From UBA10649 sp965227045 (GTDB lineage: Bacteria; Actinomycetota; Actinomycetes; S36-B12), in the NCBI GenBank assembly GCA_965227045.1, contig OZ245718.1, forward strand, positions 2,480,001-2,544,000: a stretch of 64,000 bases of DNA. Reading direction: 5' to 3'. How positions within the stretch are numbered: the first letter of the stretch is position 1; each line of letters opens with the position of its first letter. This document shows, piece after piece, positions 28,636 through 36,686 of this stretch. The position numbers were made by a program, and so were the translations under genes. The notes below the pieces were generated by a model. It saw only the letters and a program-made list of their open reading frames with translations. It searched no databases and was not told where the DNA came from.

Positions 28636-29720
28636 GCGGAGCGTCCTACTCGGCTGCCGGCGTCGATGTCGAGGCTGGTGAACGAGCGGTAGCTCTCATG
28701 CGCGCCTCGGTCGCCGCCACCGGACGCCCCGAGGTCGTCGGTGATTTCGGCGGATTCGCCGGACTGTTCGACATCTCGTCCGCGAAGGGCATGCGCCGAC
28801 CACTTCTCGCGACCTCGACCGATGGTGTCGGCACGAAGATCGCCGTCGCTCGCGCCATGGGCGTGCACAACACCATCGGCATCGACCTGGTCGCCATGGT
28901 TATCGACGACCTTGTCGTGTGCGGTGCCGAGCCCCTGTTCATGACCGACTACATCGCGGTGGGATCCGTTGTGCCGGAACGCATCGCGGCCATCGTCAGC
29001 GGAATTGCCGAAGGCTGCAGGCAGGCTGGATGCGCGCTCGTGGGCGGCGAGACTGCCGAGCATCCCGGACTCATGGCACCAGATGAGTACGACGTTGCCG
29101 GTGCCGGCACAGGCATCGTCGACGCTGACAATCTGCTGGGTCCCGATCGCGTGCGCGTGGGCGATGCGGTGATCGCCATGGGCTCTTCCGGCCTGCACTC
29201 GAACGGCTACTCGCTCGCGCGGTTGGTACTGCTGGGCGAGGGCGGCCCCGGGCTCGATGCGCACCTCGACGTGCTCGGCCGCACCGTGGGCGAGGAACTG
29301 CTCGAGCCGACGCGGATCTACGCTCTCGACTGCCTGGCCCTCGCCGCGGCCGTCGATGTCCACTCCATCAGCCACGTCACTGGAGGCGGGCTCGCCGCGA
29401 ACCTCGCGCGGGTGCTGCCCGAGCACGTGGCCGTCGATGTGGACCGCTCGACCTGGACGCCTGCGCCGGTGTTCGGGCTGATTCGCGACCTAGGCTCGGT
29501 CGAGGTCGCCGATCTCGAGCGCACCTTCAACATGGGCATCGGCATGGTGGCCGTCGTGGCAAAGGCTGATGCCGATGCCGCGGTCGACCTGCTCAGCAGC
29601 CGGGGAGTCCCCGCGTGGGTATGCGGAGTGGTCCGCGAGCGGGCGGCCGGCGAGATGGGTGACGCCGAAGCCAAGGGTGGAGCCGGTGGCGCCGTCAGCC
29701 TGGTCTCAACGCACCGCTGA
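28632..29720 (+). CDS. purM: Phosphoribosylformylglycinamidine cyclo-ligase (AIR synthetase)
   Basis: PurM closes FGAM to AIR using ATP. 362 residues. STDGVGTKIAVA, DLVAMVIDDLVVCGAEPLF, the GGETAEHPGL segment and FNMGIGMV near the C-terminus are family motifs. GTG start by 4-base overlap with purF. It completes, with purD, B, C, S, Q, L and F, eight steps' worth of purine genes in the window; purN or purT, purE, purK and purH are absent here. Confidence 0.96.
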   Translation: MSGASYSAAGVDVEAGERAVALMRASVAATGRPEVVGDFGGFAGLFDISSAKGMRRPLLATSTDGVGTKIAVARAMGVHNTIGIDLVAMVIDDLVVCGAEPLFMTDYIAVGSVVPERIAAIVSGIAEGCRQAGCALVGGETAEHPGLMAPDEYDVAGAGTGIVDADNLLGPDRVRVGDAVIAMGSSGLHSNGYSLARLVLLGEGGPGLDAHLDVLGRTVGEELLEPTRIYALDCLALAAAVDVHSISHVTGGGLAANLARVLPEHVAVDVDRSTWTPAPVFGLIRDLGSVEVADLERTFNMGIGMVAVVAKADADAAVDLLSSRGVPAWVCGVVRERAAGEMGDAEAKGGAGGAVSLVSTHR

Positions 29721-29732
29721 CGAACTGACGCC

Positions 29733-29960
29733 TCACGCCTTGCGTTCGGAGTCCGCCTCGTCCTCGTCGTAGTACTTCGCGTAAGGATCGACGGCATACG
29801 GATCCTCGACGACCTCTACCGGCTCGTCACGCTTCGGGGCGACGGGTGCGCCCCCGGAACCCAGTTCTGCCTGCAAGCGATCGAAGTCGGTCTGCGGCCC
29901 GCCGTATTTCAACTCGCGAGCGACCTTCGTCTGCTTGGCCTTTGCACGGCCGCGCCCCAT
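29733..29960 (-). CDS. DUF3073 family protein
   Basis: A 75-residue basic-to-acidic protein. MGRGRAKAKQTKVARELKY at the N-terminus is the hallmark of DUF3073, found right after purM in mycobacteria (Rv0810c) and Streptomyces. The C-terminal half is acidic, with DPYAVDPYAKYYDEDE. Function unknown; the basic N-terminus suggests nucleic-acid or ribosome contact (inference). GAGGGGG lies about 7 bases before the ATG. The upstream leader holds two hairpins. Confidence 0.85.
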   Translation of the reverse strand: MGRGRAKAKQTKVARELKYGGPQTDFDRLQAELGSGGAPVAPKRDEPVEVVEDPYAVDPYAKYYDEDEADSERKA

Positions 29961-30006
29961 GGCTCGACCCCCTCATCCGGGACGTCAGCCCGGCTATCAG
30001 TGGAAG

Positions 30007-30031
30007 GTTCGGCTCCGTGACGGAGCCGAAC
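30007..30031 (-). terminator. Hairpin between dehydrogenase stop and DUF3073 gene
   Basis: A perfect inverted repeat with 11-bp arms (GTTCGGCTCCG / CGGAGCCGAAC) and a 3-base loop. It lies 40-64 bases after the stop of the Leu/Val dehydrogenase on the minus strand. There is no clear T run after it, so it may be a terminator of the GC-hairpin type or a structured leader of DUF3073. Confidence 0.4.
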
Positions 30032-30070
30032 GCGATAACGAAACAATAGAGTACCCGGCCGCGCTCTGCG

Positions 30071-31120
30071 TCACGACGCGGAGCGGATCCGGTCCTCGGC
30101 TTCCCGTTCGGCCGCCGCAACCGGGGTGATGCCCTCCTCCCGGGCCCGCTCGAGCACCCGAGAGGTCGTATCGAAGACCCGTGCCGTGCGGGCTCGGGCG
30201 CGGTCGAGGTCGCAGCCGACCAGTTCCTCGGCCACCTGGATGACCCCGCCGCAATTCACCATGAAGTCCGGGGCGTAGACGACGCCGCGCTCGGCGAGGA
30301 GGTCGCCGATGCCCGCGTCGACCAGTTGGTTGTTGGCGCCACCGCACACGAGCGGCACCCGAAGCGCCTCGGCGCGCTCGCGGGTCAGGAAGCCGCCGAG
30401 AGCATTGGGAGACACGACGTCGAGGTCGAGGTCGAGCAGTTCCTCGATCGAGGCGACAAACCGCACACCCGGATACGCGTCGGAGATGGCTGAGCGCACG
30501 TCGGGCAGGGGATCCACCGCAGTGACGAGCGCGCCCGCGTCGTGCAGGTGTCCGATCAGGCGGCCGCCGACCTTGCCGGCACCGACAACCCCCACGCGCT
30601 TGCCCGCCAGATCGACGCTGCCCCACAGGAACGAGGCGCAGGCCTTGAGCCCCTCGAAGACGCCGAAGGCGGTGAGGATGCCGGAGTCGCCGACGCCTCC
30701 GTGCTCGGGCGACCGCCCCGTGGTCCACCGGCAGACCTCGCCGATGACGTCCATGTCGGCCACCGTCATGCCCACGTCGCCCGCAGTGACGTACGAGCCA
30801 CCGAGGCTCTCCACGAGGCGGCCGTACGCGTGCAGGAGGGCGACCGGCTTGATCGTCGGATCGGCGAGGATGACGGCCTTGCCGCCCCCATGGTCCAGGC
30901 CGGCGAGGGCGTTCTTGTAGGTCATGGCCCGTGACAGGCGGAGGGCATCGGCGTAGGCGGCCGCGCTCGGGTCGGGGCTATCGGCGTACCGGGCCATCCG
31001 AGTCCCGCCGAGAGCGGGTCCCAGGGCCGTCGAATGGACCGCTATGGCCATCCGCACGCCCTCGAACTCGGCGACGACGGTGCGCTCGTGCCCCTCGAAG
31101 CCCGCCCACGGATCACCCAT
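30071..31120 (-). CDS. Leucine/valine/phenylalanine-type amino acid dehydrogenase
   Basis: A 349-residue NAD-dependent dehydrogenase that would deaminate a branched-chain amino acid to its keto acid. The catalytic Lys is in LDHGGGKAVI (about residue 79) and another conserved Lys in MTYKNALAG; the Rossmann motif VGVVGAGKVGG is near residue 175. PNALGGFLT and CGGANNQL are typical of leucine and valine dehydrogenases. Streptomyces has vdh at this place, between DUF3073 and bldC. The ATG is preceded by TAGGGT ending 6 bases upstream. Confidence 0.9.
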   Translation of the reverse strand: MGDPWAGFEGHERTVVAEFEGVRMAIAVHSTALGPALGGTRMARYADSPDPSAAAYADALRLSRAMTYKNALAGLDHGGGKAVILADPTIKPVALLHAYGRLVESLGGSYVTAGDVGMTVADMDVIGEVCRWTTGRSPEHGGVGDSGILTAFGVFEGLKACASFLWGSVDLAGKRVGVVGAGKVGGRLIGHLHDAGALVTAVDPLPDVRSAISDAYPGVRFVASIEELLDLDLDVVSPNALGGFLTRERAEALRVPLVCGGANNQLVDAGIGDLLAERGVVYAPDFMVNCGGVIQVAEELVGCDLDRARARTARVFDTTSRVLERAREEGITPVAAAEREAEDRIRSAS

Positions 31121-31235
31121 GCGTTCACCCTATGACTTGCCTCGACGGTGGACCGGGTGCGAGAGTTGCAAATCGGATGAAACGGACGACGACGCATTCG
31201 TCGCGACGTCCACCGAGATCGAAAGGGAGGCTCCG

Positions 31236-31460
31236 ATGTCAGGTCATGCCCCCGACGCCGAGCACCTGCTCACCCCCGCAGAGGTCGCCGCGCTGTTCCG
31301 GGTCGATCCCAAGACGGTGACCCGCTGGGCCAAGGCAGGCAAGCTGTCGAGCATCCGGACCCTCGGCGGGCATCGCCGCTACCGGTCGACCGAGGTGCAC
31401 GCGCTTCTGCAGAGCCAGTCCCCGGCGCGGCGCTTCGACGCGGGGGACCCGCGTGTCTGA
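31236..31460 (+). CDS. bldC: BldC, MerR-like DNA-binding developmental regulator
   Basis: A 74-residue single-domain DNA-binding protein. LLTPAEVAALFRVDPKTVTRWAKAGKL is the helix-turn-helix and RTLGGHRRYR the wing, nearly identical in pattern to Streptomyces BldC, which binds direct repeats and delays sporulation genes; here its targets are unknown. The start ATG 31236 has AAAGGGAGG 6 bases upstream. The position next to the Leu/Val dehydrogenase matches Streptomyces. The last 8 bases overlap the acyltransferase gene. Confidence 0.93.
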   Translation: MSGHAPDAEHLLTPAEVAALFRVDPKTVTRWAKAGKLSSIRTLGGHRRYRSTEVHALLQSQSPARRFDAGDPRV

Positions 31461-32211
31461 TCCGGTCTACCGCCCGATCATCCAGGGCGCAAAGGTCTTC
31501 TTCGCGAGCCTGGGGCTGAAGTTCGACATCGTCGGCGAGCAGAACATCCCCCGGACGGGCGGTGCTGTTCTGGCGATCAACCACACGAGCTACCTCGACT
31601 TCGCGTTGTCCGGCATGCCCGCTCATCTGGCCGGTCATCGGCTGGTGCGCTTCATGGCCAAGGACGGCATCTTCAAGCACCCGGTAGCCGGGCCCCTCAT
31701 GCGCGGCATGAAGCACATTCCCGTAGACCGCGACGCGGGATCGGCGGCCTTCCGCGATGCGGTTGCGGTGCTGAAGTCCGGGGAGATCGTCGGGGTGTTC
31801 CCCGAGGCCACGATGAGCCGGTCGTTCGAGATCAAGGAGATCAAGAACGGCGCGGTGCGTATGGCTCGCGCTGCCGACGTCCCGCTCATCCCCATGATCG
31901 TCTTTGGCGGCCAGCGCCTGATGTCCTACGGGGTGCGCGACTTCTCCCGGGGCAAGCCGATCTGCATCACCGTCGGCGAGCCGATTCCGATCCCGCGCGG
32001 CTCGAATCCCGACGTCGTCACTGAGGAACTGCACGCACGCATGGTGGAGTTGCTCGACGTCACGATCGATCGCTATCCGGCCAAGCCGGCTGGCGCGTGG
32101 TGGATCCCGAAGCGTCGGGGCGGCAGCGCGCCGACACCCGAGGAAGCCCTCGCCATCGAGGAGCAGGTTCGCGCCGAGCGTGCCGCGAAGAAGGCCGCGT
32201 CAGAAGGCTGA
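31453..32211 (+). CDS. plsC: 1-acyl-sn-glycerol-3-phosphate acyltransferase
   Basis: A 252-residue PlsC-family enzyme that would acylate lysophosphatidic acid to phosphatidic acid at the membrane. The acyltransferase block I NHTSYLDF (H-x4-D) is near residue 38, block III FPEATMSRS near 117, and block IV VPLIPMIVFG after it. The C-terminus is Lys/Arg/Glu-rich. GTG start, overlapping bldC by 8 bases in another frame, hence probably coupled to it. It could also use a glycolipid acceptor. Confidence 0.88.
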   Translation: MSDPVYRPIIQGAKVFFASLGLKFDIVGEQNIPRTGGAVLAINHTSYLDFALSGMPAHLAGHRLVRFMAKDGIFKHPVAGPLMRGMKHIPVDRDAGSAAFRDAVAVLKSGEIVGVFPEATMSRSFEIKEIKNGAVRMARAADVPLIPMIVFGGQRLMSYGVRDFSRGKPICITVGEPIPIPRGSNPDVVTEELHARMVELLDVTIDRYPAKPAGAWWIPKRRGGSAPTPEEALAIEEQVRAERAAKKAASEG

Positions 32212-32214
32212 TCG

Positions 32215-33903
32215 TCAGCCTGCGGAGTTGTCCGTGACCCACGCGTCGTATCCGGCCACGGCTGCTGGCAGCGTCGGATAGATGCGCTCAAGCCCAATGC
32301 GTTCCGCCACCCCGTGCCTGACCAGATCCTCGAGCAGGTCCCGTTTCACCCGGACCAGAGCGAGGATCACGCCCTCGCGCTCGCACCATTCGCACACCTC
32401 TTCCAGCCCGTCGAGCCCGGTGATGTCGACCTCGGTGTTGCCCTCCATGTTGAGCAGCAGCCATCGGGCGCGGGGCCGCGCCTGCTCGACGGCCGCGTGG
32501 CAGGCGTCGACGAAGGTCTCGGCATTGGCGAAGAAGAGGGGCGAGTCGAACCTGAAGACGACGAGGCCGGGGATCTGGCGGGCCTGCGGGTAGTCGTCGA
32601 CGTCGTGCCAGCCCATCACGCCCGGCGCCTGGCCGAGGACGGCGGAGTGCGGCCGGGCCACGCGGGTGAGCAGCTCCACGACTGACAACGCGACCGCAGC
32701 AAGCACTCCATAAAGGATGTCGAACAGCAGGACCCCGGCCAGCGCCGCGATCGCCAGCAGGAACTCGCGCTTGCGGAAGTGCCACAGTCGACGGAACTCC
32801 GCGAGGTCGATGAGCCGGATCGCGGCGTAGGTCACCAGCCCGCCGAGGGCCGCAATCGGAAAGGCCGCGATCACGCCGCCGAAGAGGAGCATCGACACGA
32901 CGACGAGTGCGGCGGCGACCAGTGAGTACAGCTGCGTAGTGGCACCGCTCGCGTCGGCGATGACGGTGCGGCTTGCGCTCGAACTGACCGGGAAGCCGGA
33001 GACGGCGGCGGAGCCGAGATTGGTTGCACCCATCGCGAGGAACTCGTTGTTGTTGTGCACGCGGTCGTGATGCCGGCCGGCGAACAGCCGCGCCGTGAGG
33101 ATGTTGTCCGCGTAGCCGACGACGAAGATTCCGAGCGCTGGCAGAAGGAGCAGGTTGATGTCATCGGAGTTCACGTGCGGAACGCCGACCGACGGCAGCC
33201 CGAAGTCGAGACTGCCCACGGTGAGGACTCCACGGGCGTCCAGATCCAGCACCGCGACCAGAACGGTGACCGCGAGCATGACGATCAAGGGGACGGGAAC
33301 GCGCGGGAAGCGCGGGGTCAGTGCGAGTAGCACGACGGCCACGCCAAGGCCGATAGCGACGGTCAGCCATTGGATGCTGCCGGATCCGGCACCGGCCGCG
33401 AACGATCTGATGTCCTCGATGAAGGTGTCGCCGGCCACGTCGACGCCGGTGATCTTGCCCAACTGGCTGGTGATCATGATCACCGCGACACCGGCCATGA
33501 AGCCAGTGAGCACGGGCTTGGACAGCAGGTCTCCGATGAATCCCAGTCGAAGCGCCCACGAGACGAAGGCGTAGCAGGCGACAATCAGGGCGAGGAGCGC
33601 AGCAAGCGCGGCGTATCGCACTGGGTCCCCGATCGCGAACGGTGCCAGCACGGCGGCCGTGAGGAGGGCAGTGGTCGACTCGGGTCCGGCCGAGAGGAGG
33701 CGTGAGGTGCCGACGATCGCGTAGATCGTCATCGTGACGACGATGATCCACAGCCCGGTCTGCGGGGAGAGTCCGGCGAGCGCCGTGTAGGCCATCACCT
33801 GCGGGATGAGATATGCGGTGACCGTCACTGCGGCGACCAGGTCACCACGCAGGTGGCGACGGTCGTAGTGCAGGAGGTCCTGGATGCCCATCCGCGCCGT
33901 CAC
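32215..33903 (-). CDS. SulP family anion transporter with STAS domain
   Basis: A 562-residue inner-membrane transporter: N-terminal SulP region with TAYLIPQVMAYTALAGLSP (the conserved segment of helix 1), about 10-14 helices, then a cytoplasmic STAS domain over the last ~130 residues. Substrates of the family are sulphate, bicarbonate or dicarboxylates; none can be chosen here. GTG 33903 is chosen because TACCGT ends exactly 7 bases before it; GTG 33912 and ATG 33891 are alternatives. It is convergent with the acyltransferase gene, with 3 bases between the stops. Confidence 0.88.
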   Translation of the reverse strand: MTARMGIQDLLHYDRRHLRGDLVAAVTVTAYLIPQVMAYTALAGLSPQTGLWIIVVTMTIYAIVGTSRLLSAGPESTTALLTAAVLAPFAIGDPVRYAALAALLALIVACYAFVSWALRLGFIGDLLSKPVLTGFMAGVAVIMITSQLGKITGVDVAGDTFIEDIRSFAAGAGSGSIQWLTVAIGLGVAVVLLALTPRFPRVPVPLIVMLAVTVLVAVLDLDARGVLTVGSLDFGLPSVGVPHVNSDDINLLLLPALGIFVVGYADNILTARLFAGRHHDRVHNNNEFLAMGATNLGSAAVSGFPVSSSASRTVIADASGATTQLYSLVAAALVVVSMLLFGGVIAAFPIAALGGLVTYAAIRLIDLAEFRRLWHFRKREFLLAIAALAGVLLFDILYGVLAAVALSVVELLTRVARPHSAVLGQAPGVMGWHDVDDYPQARQIPGLVVFRFDSPLFFANAETFVDACHAAVEQARPRARWLLLNMEGNTEVDITGLDGLEEVCEWCEREGVILALVRVKRDLLEDLVRHGVAERIGLERIYPTLPAAVAGYDAWVTDNSAG

Positions 33904-33910
33904 GCGCCCC

Positions 33911-33934
33911 ACGGTAGGGCCAGGGAACTAGGTT
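33911..33934. promoter_or_regulatory. Divergent leaderless promoters: SulP / DinB
   Basis: Minus: TACCGT (complement of 33911-33916) ends 7 bases before GTG 33903. Plus: TAGGTT (33929-33934) ends 6 bases before ATG 33941. The start codons are 37 bases apart. Confidence 0.5.
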
Positions 33935-33940
33935 TGCGGG

Positions 33941-34474
33941 ATGAACATTCCTCCGGAGACCAAGGACTGGACGTGGGTGCTCTCCGAGCGCTGCGCCGAG
34001 TGCGGATTCGACACCTCAGAGCCGGCGCGCGACGACCTGTCTGCGCTGGCCTCGACGATCGGCGACCGGTGGGTCGCGGCCATCGCCGACCTCTCCGATC
34101 CAGGGACTCGGCCAGAGCCGCTGGTGTGGTCCCCCCTCGAGTACGCGTGCCACGTGCGTGACGTCTTCGCGCTCGGCACCTACCGCACCGGGCTGATGGT
34201 CAACGAGGACCTGCCCACCTTCGCGAACTGGGACCAGGACACCACCGCGGTCGATGACGACTACGCGTCGCAGGACATCAACGAGGTCAGCACTCAACTC
34301 GCGGCCAACGTCGCGGAGTTCTCCGGGTACCTCGACTCACTGCCCGACGATGCGTGGCCGCGCGCCGGTCAGCGCAGCGACGGCGCGGGCTTCACCGTCG
34401 AGTCGTTCACGCGCTACGTGCTGCACGACCCGATCCACCACTTGACCGATATCACCGGCCAGCGCTGGTCCTGA
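33941..34474 (+). CDS. DinB-like protein (often annotated methyltransferase type 12)
   Basis: A 177-residue DinB/YfiT four-helix-bundle protein. LSERCAECGFD at the N-terminus is typical of this actinobacterial subgroup. Putative metal-binding His residues are in YACHVRDV and in the C-terminal HDPIHHLTDI. Relatives include thiol-dependent (mycothiol or bacillithiol) S-transferases, so a mycothiol-linked reaction is possible but not shown. Leaderless start. Its last 23 bases overlap the convergent PPK2 gene. Confidence 0.82.
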   Translation: MNIPPETKDWTWVLSERCAECGFDTSEPARDDLSALASTIGDRWVAAIADLSDPGTRPEPLVWSPLEYACHVRDVFALGTYRTGLMVNEDLPTFANWDQDTTAVDDDYASQDINEVSTQLAANVAEFSGYLDSLPDDAWPRAGQRSDGAGFTVESFTRYVLHDPIHHLTDITGQRWS

Positions 34475-35321
34475 TCAGCTCGGCGGCGTAGTCGGGCACG
34501 TAGTGGCTCAGGTCGCGCGGGGGCCGCTCGTAGCCGACGTTCGGCGGCCGCGTCGGCAACTCCAGGGGCGGTCGCATCGTTGCGTAGTACGGGATCGTTG
34601 AGAGCAGGTGATGAATCATGTTGAGACGGGCTCGTCGCTTGTCGTCGGCCTCGACGATGAACCACGGCGACTCCACCGTGTCGGTGTGCACGAGCATCTC
34701 GTCCTTGGCGCGCGAGTAGTCCTCCCAGCGCGTGATCGACTCCAGGTCCATCGGTGACAGCTTCCACTGGCGCATCGGGTCCTCTAGCCGTGACGCGAAG
34801 CGAGCCTCCTGCTCTGCGTCGCTCACGCTGAACCAGTACTTGCGCAGGATGATGCCGTCCTCGATGAGCATGCGCTCGAACTGCGGTGCCTGATGCAGGA
34901 AGCGCTGGTATTCCTCGGGCGTGCAGAAGCCCATGACGTGCTCCACGCCGGCGCGGTTGTACCAGGACCGGTCGAACAGTCGGATCTCACCGGCAGCAGG
35001 TAGCTCGGCGACGTACCGCTGGAAGTACCACTGGCTGCGCTGCCGGTCGGTGGGCGTGGGGAGCGCGACGATGCCGGCAACTCGCGGGTTCAGGTACTCC
35101 GTGACCCGCTTGATCGCCGAGCCCTTGCCCGCGGCATCGCGTCCTTCGAAGATCACCACGAGGCGCACGCCCTCGAGGCGCACCCACTCCTGCAGCTTCA
35201 CCAGTTCGGCCTGCAGCCGATACAGCTCTGTCTCGTACAGCGCCTTGGGCACGCGAGCGGCGGCGTCGTCCTTCTCCCGCTTCGTGTGCCTGTCCCGCTT
35301 CGCGTCCTTCTTCTTGCCCAC
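34452..35321 (-). CDS. ppk2: Polyphosphate kinase 2 family protein
   Basis: A 289-residue PPK2-family enzyme that uses polyphosphate to phosphorylate nucleoside mono- or diphosphates (or the reverse). Walker A VIFEGRDAAGKGSAIKR near residue 55, Walker B LFDRSWYNRAGVEHVMGF near 120, and the lid region before REDYSRAKDE-like sequence (RWEDYSRAKDEML) are present. The start is GTG 35321 (MGKKKDAKRD), giving a basic N-terminus; the frame remains open upstream, through a hairpin repeat, but those residues are not family-like. A perfect 25-bp-arm hairpin lies 18 bases upstream of the start. Confidence 0.9.
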   Translation of the reverse strand: MGKKKDAKRDRHTKREKDDAAARVPKALYETELYRLQAELVKLQEWVRLEGVRLVVIFEGRDAAGKGSAIKRVTEYLNPRVAGIVALPTPTDRQRSQWYFQRYVAELPAAGEIRLFDRSWYNRAGVEHVMGFCTPEEYQRFLHQAPQFERMLIEDGIILRKYWFSVSDAEQEARFASRLEDPMRQWKLSPMDLESITRWEDYSRAKDEMLVHTDTVESPWFIVEADDKRRARLNMIHHLLSTIPYYATMRPPLELPTRPPNVGYERPPRDLSHYVPDYAAELIRTSAGR

Positions 35322-35339
35322 GTCCCCAGTCAAGCACTC

Positions 35340-35403
35340 CGCCGACCTTGAGGTTGGGCACCCTGCGACGGCGCCCGGAGGGTGCCCAACCTCAAGGTCG
35401 GCG
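35340..35403. repeat. Perfect inverted repeat, 25-bp arms, 14-base loop
   Basis: Left arm 35340-35364 and right arm 35379-35403 are exact reverse complements (arm begins CGCCGACCTTGAGG and ends GGGCACCCT); the loop 35365-35378 is GC-rich. It lies between the divergent PPK2 and nuclease genes and is not followed by a T run on either strand, so it is not a typical terminator. It may be a mobile palindromic (REP-like) repeat or a regulatory hairpin. Confidence 0.85.
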
Positions 35404-35444
35404 AGGGTGGGTGCGGCGTCGGGGAGGTCGGTTAGGTTCGCGAC

Positions 35445-36020
35445 GTGCCGCGCCGACCTCTTGGTCTTCTCCCTCGTGCGGCGATCGTCGTTGCAGCTGC
35501 CTCGGTACTCGCTGCATGCGGTGGCACGACCGCGTTGCCGGTTCAGGGTCCACAGGCAGCGGGCCTGGCTCCGCGAGGGAAGACCGCGTCGGGACTCGGC
35601 ATCATCAGGGTGGTCGACGGCGACACGATTCACGTGAATCTCGCGGGCGAGGACGTTGCGGTCCGCATGATCGGCATCGATACCCCGGAGACCGTCAAGC
35701 CCGACTCTCCGGTCGACTGCTTCGGCCCGGATGCGTCGGACTACGCGAAGGAGTCGCTGACCGGACGCAGCGTCACGCTCGAGTTCGACGACTCGCAGGG
35801 CCGGACCGATCGTTTCGGGCGCACCTTGGCCTACGTATGGATCGAGGGACCGGATGGGGCGTTGGACCTGTTCAACCTCGACGCGGTCTCGCGCGGGTAC
35901 GCCCAAGAGAAGCAGTACAGCCCGACCCCATTCGCGTGGCAGCGGGAGATTCGCGCAGCAGAGGACGCCGCTCGCTCCCAGGGCGTTGGCCTATGGGGAG
36001 CGTGCGGCTCGGAATCCTGA
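35445..36020 (+). CDS. Thermonuclease-family (SNase-like) lipoprotein
   Basis: A 191-residue staphylococcal-nuclease-like protein. The signal peptide ends in a lipobox (VLAAC, Cys about residue 25), so it should be anchored to the outer face of the membrane. Catalytic residues by family: RVVDGDTI (Ca-binding Asp), RMIGIDTPE (Arg and Glu) and DRFGR (second Arg). Function: Ca-dependent DNA/RNA degradation outside the cell, perhaps for phosphate or nucleotide supply. GTG start with TAGGTT ending 6 bases upstream (35433-35438). Confidence 0.88.
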   Translation: MPRRPLGLLPRAAIVVAAASVLAACGGTTALPVQGPQAAGLAPRGKTASGLGIIRVVDGDTIHVNLAGEDVAVRMIGIDTPETVKPDSPVDCFGPDASDYAKESLTGRSVTLEFDDSQGRTDRFGRTLAYVWIEGPDGALDLFNLDAVSRGYAQEKQYSPTPFAWQREIRAAEDAARSQGVGLWGACGSES

Positions 36021-36113
36021 CCTTCCCCAAACACGGCCAGCACGGCTCCTTCACCTGCTTGCGGCACCGTGAGCCCCCAGTTCAGGAGCAGTCCATCCGA
36101 CAAGGGAGCCCAC

Positions 36114-36635
36114 GTGACCGAGAACAACGCAGACGACGCGAAAGAGATTGACGCAGCCCCCACGGTGAGCCAGCCGGTGCACCTGCCCGATCAGCAGCCC
36201 GTTGCCGCAGCTCCCACGCCCGCTCCTGTCGTCGTCGAGAAGACGTCGCATACCCGCACGATCCTCGAGATCGTCGGCGGCGTGGTCGCGGTCGGCCTGA
36301 TCTTCGTCTCGGGTGCTGCCGGCTTCGTCCTGGGTCATGTGACCGCGAAGCACGATGGTCGCGGCGACGGAGATCGGATGATGCTGCGCATTGACCGCGA
36401 TGGGGACGGCGGACCGATGCTCGAGCGTGGACAGGATTCACAGGGCGGTCCGCGAATGCAGGGTCGCCCGGACTTCCAAGGGGGCCAGGACTTCCAAGGT
36501 GGTCAGGGCCTGCAAGGTGGCCAGGGGATGCAGAATGCGCCGGACGGGATGCCGGCCTTCCCGGGCGCCCCGGATCAGGATTCCGCGCCGGTGCTCCCGC
36601 AGCAGGGCACCGCGCCCACCGCTCCACTGGGGTAG
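36114..36635 (+). CDS. Single-pass membrane protein with Gly/Gln-rich tail
   Basis: A 173-residue protein of unknown function. An acidic, Pro/Ala-rich cytoplasmic part (about 1-50) is followed by one membrane helix (IVGGVVAVGLIFVSGAAGFVLG), then an extracellular tail with a GGQDFQ/GGQGLQ/GGQGMQ repeat and a Pro-rich end. The start GTG 36114 is chosen because AGGGAG lies about 6 bases upstream; an upstream GTG at 36069 adds non-conserved residues. The tail is low-complexity and could interact with the cell wall. Confidence 0.65.
   Translation: MTENNADDAKEIDAAPTVSQPVHLPDQQPVAAAPTPAPVVVEKTSHTRTILEIVGGVVAVGLIFVSGAAGFVLGHVTAKHDGRGDGDRMMLRIDRDGDGGPMLERGQDSQGGPRMQGRPDFQGGQDFQGGQGLQGGQGMQNAPDGMPAFPGAPDQDSAPVLPQQGTAPTAPLG
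36471..36533 (+). repeat. Short imperfect tandem repeat coding GGQ(D/G)xQ units
   Basis: About four consecutive units of 15-18 bases (for example GGCCAGGACTTCCAA, GGTCAGGGCCTGCAA) encode the Gly/Gln-rich part of the membrane protein. Confidence 0.6.
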
Positions 36636-36686
36636 CGCTCGCGCCGTTCGCACGCACGATGGCCCCGACATCGGCATGATCGGTCC

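Noticed and set aside
35340..35403. Intrinsic terminator
   Set aside because: The hairpin lies between divergent start codons and has no T run, so a terminator role does not fit.
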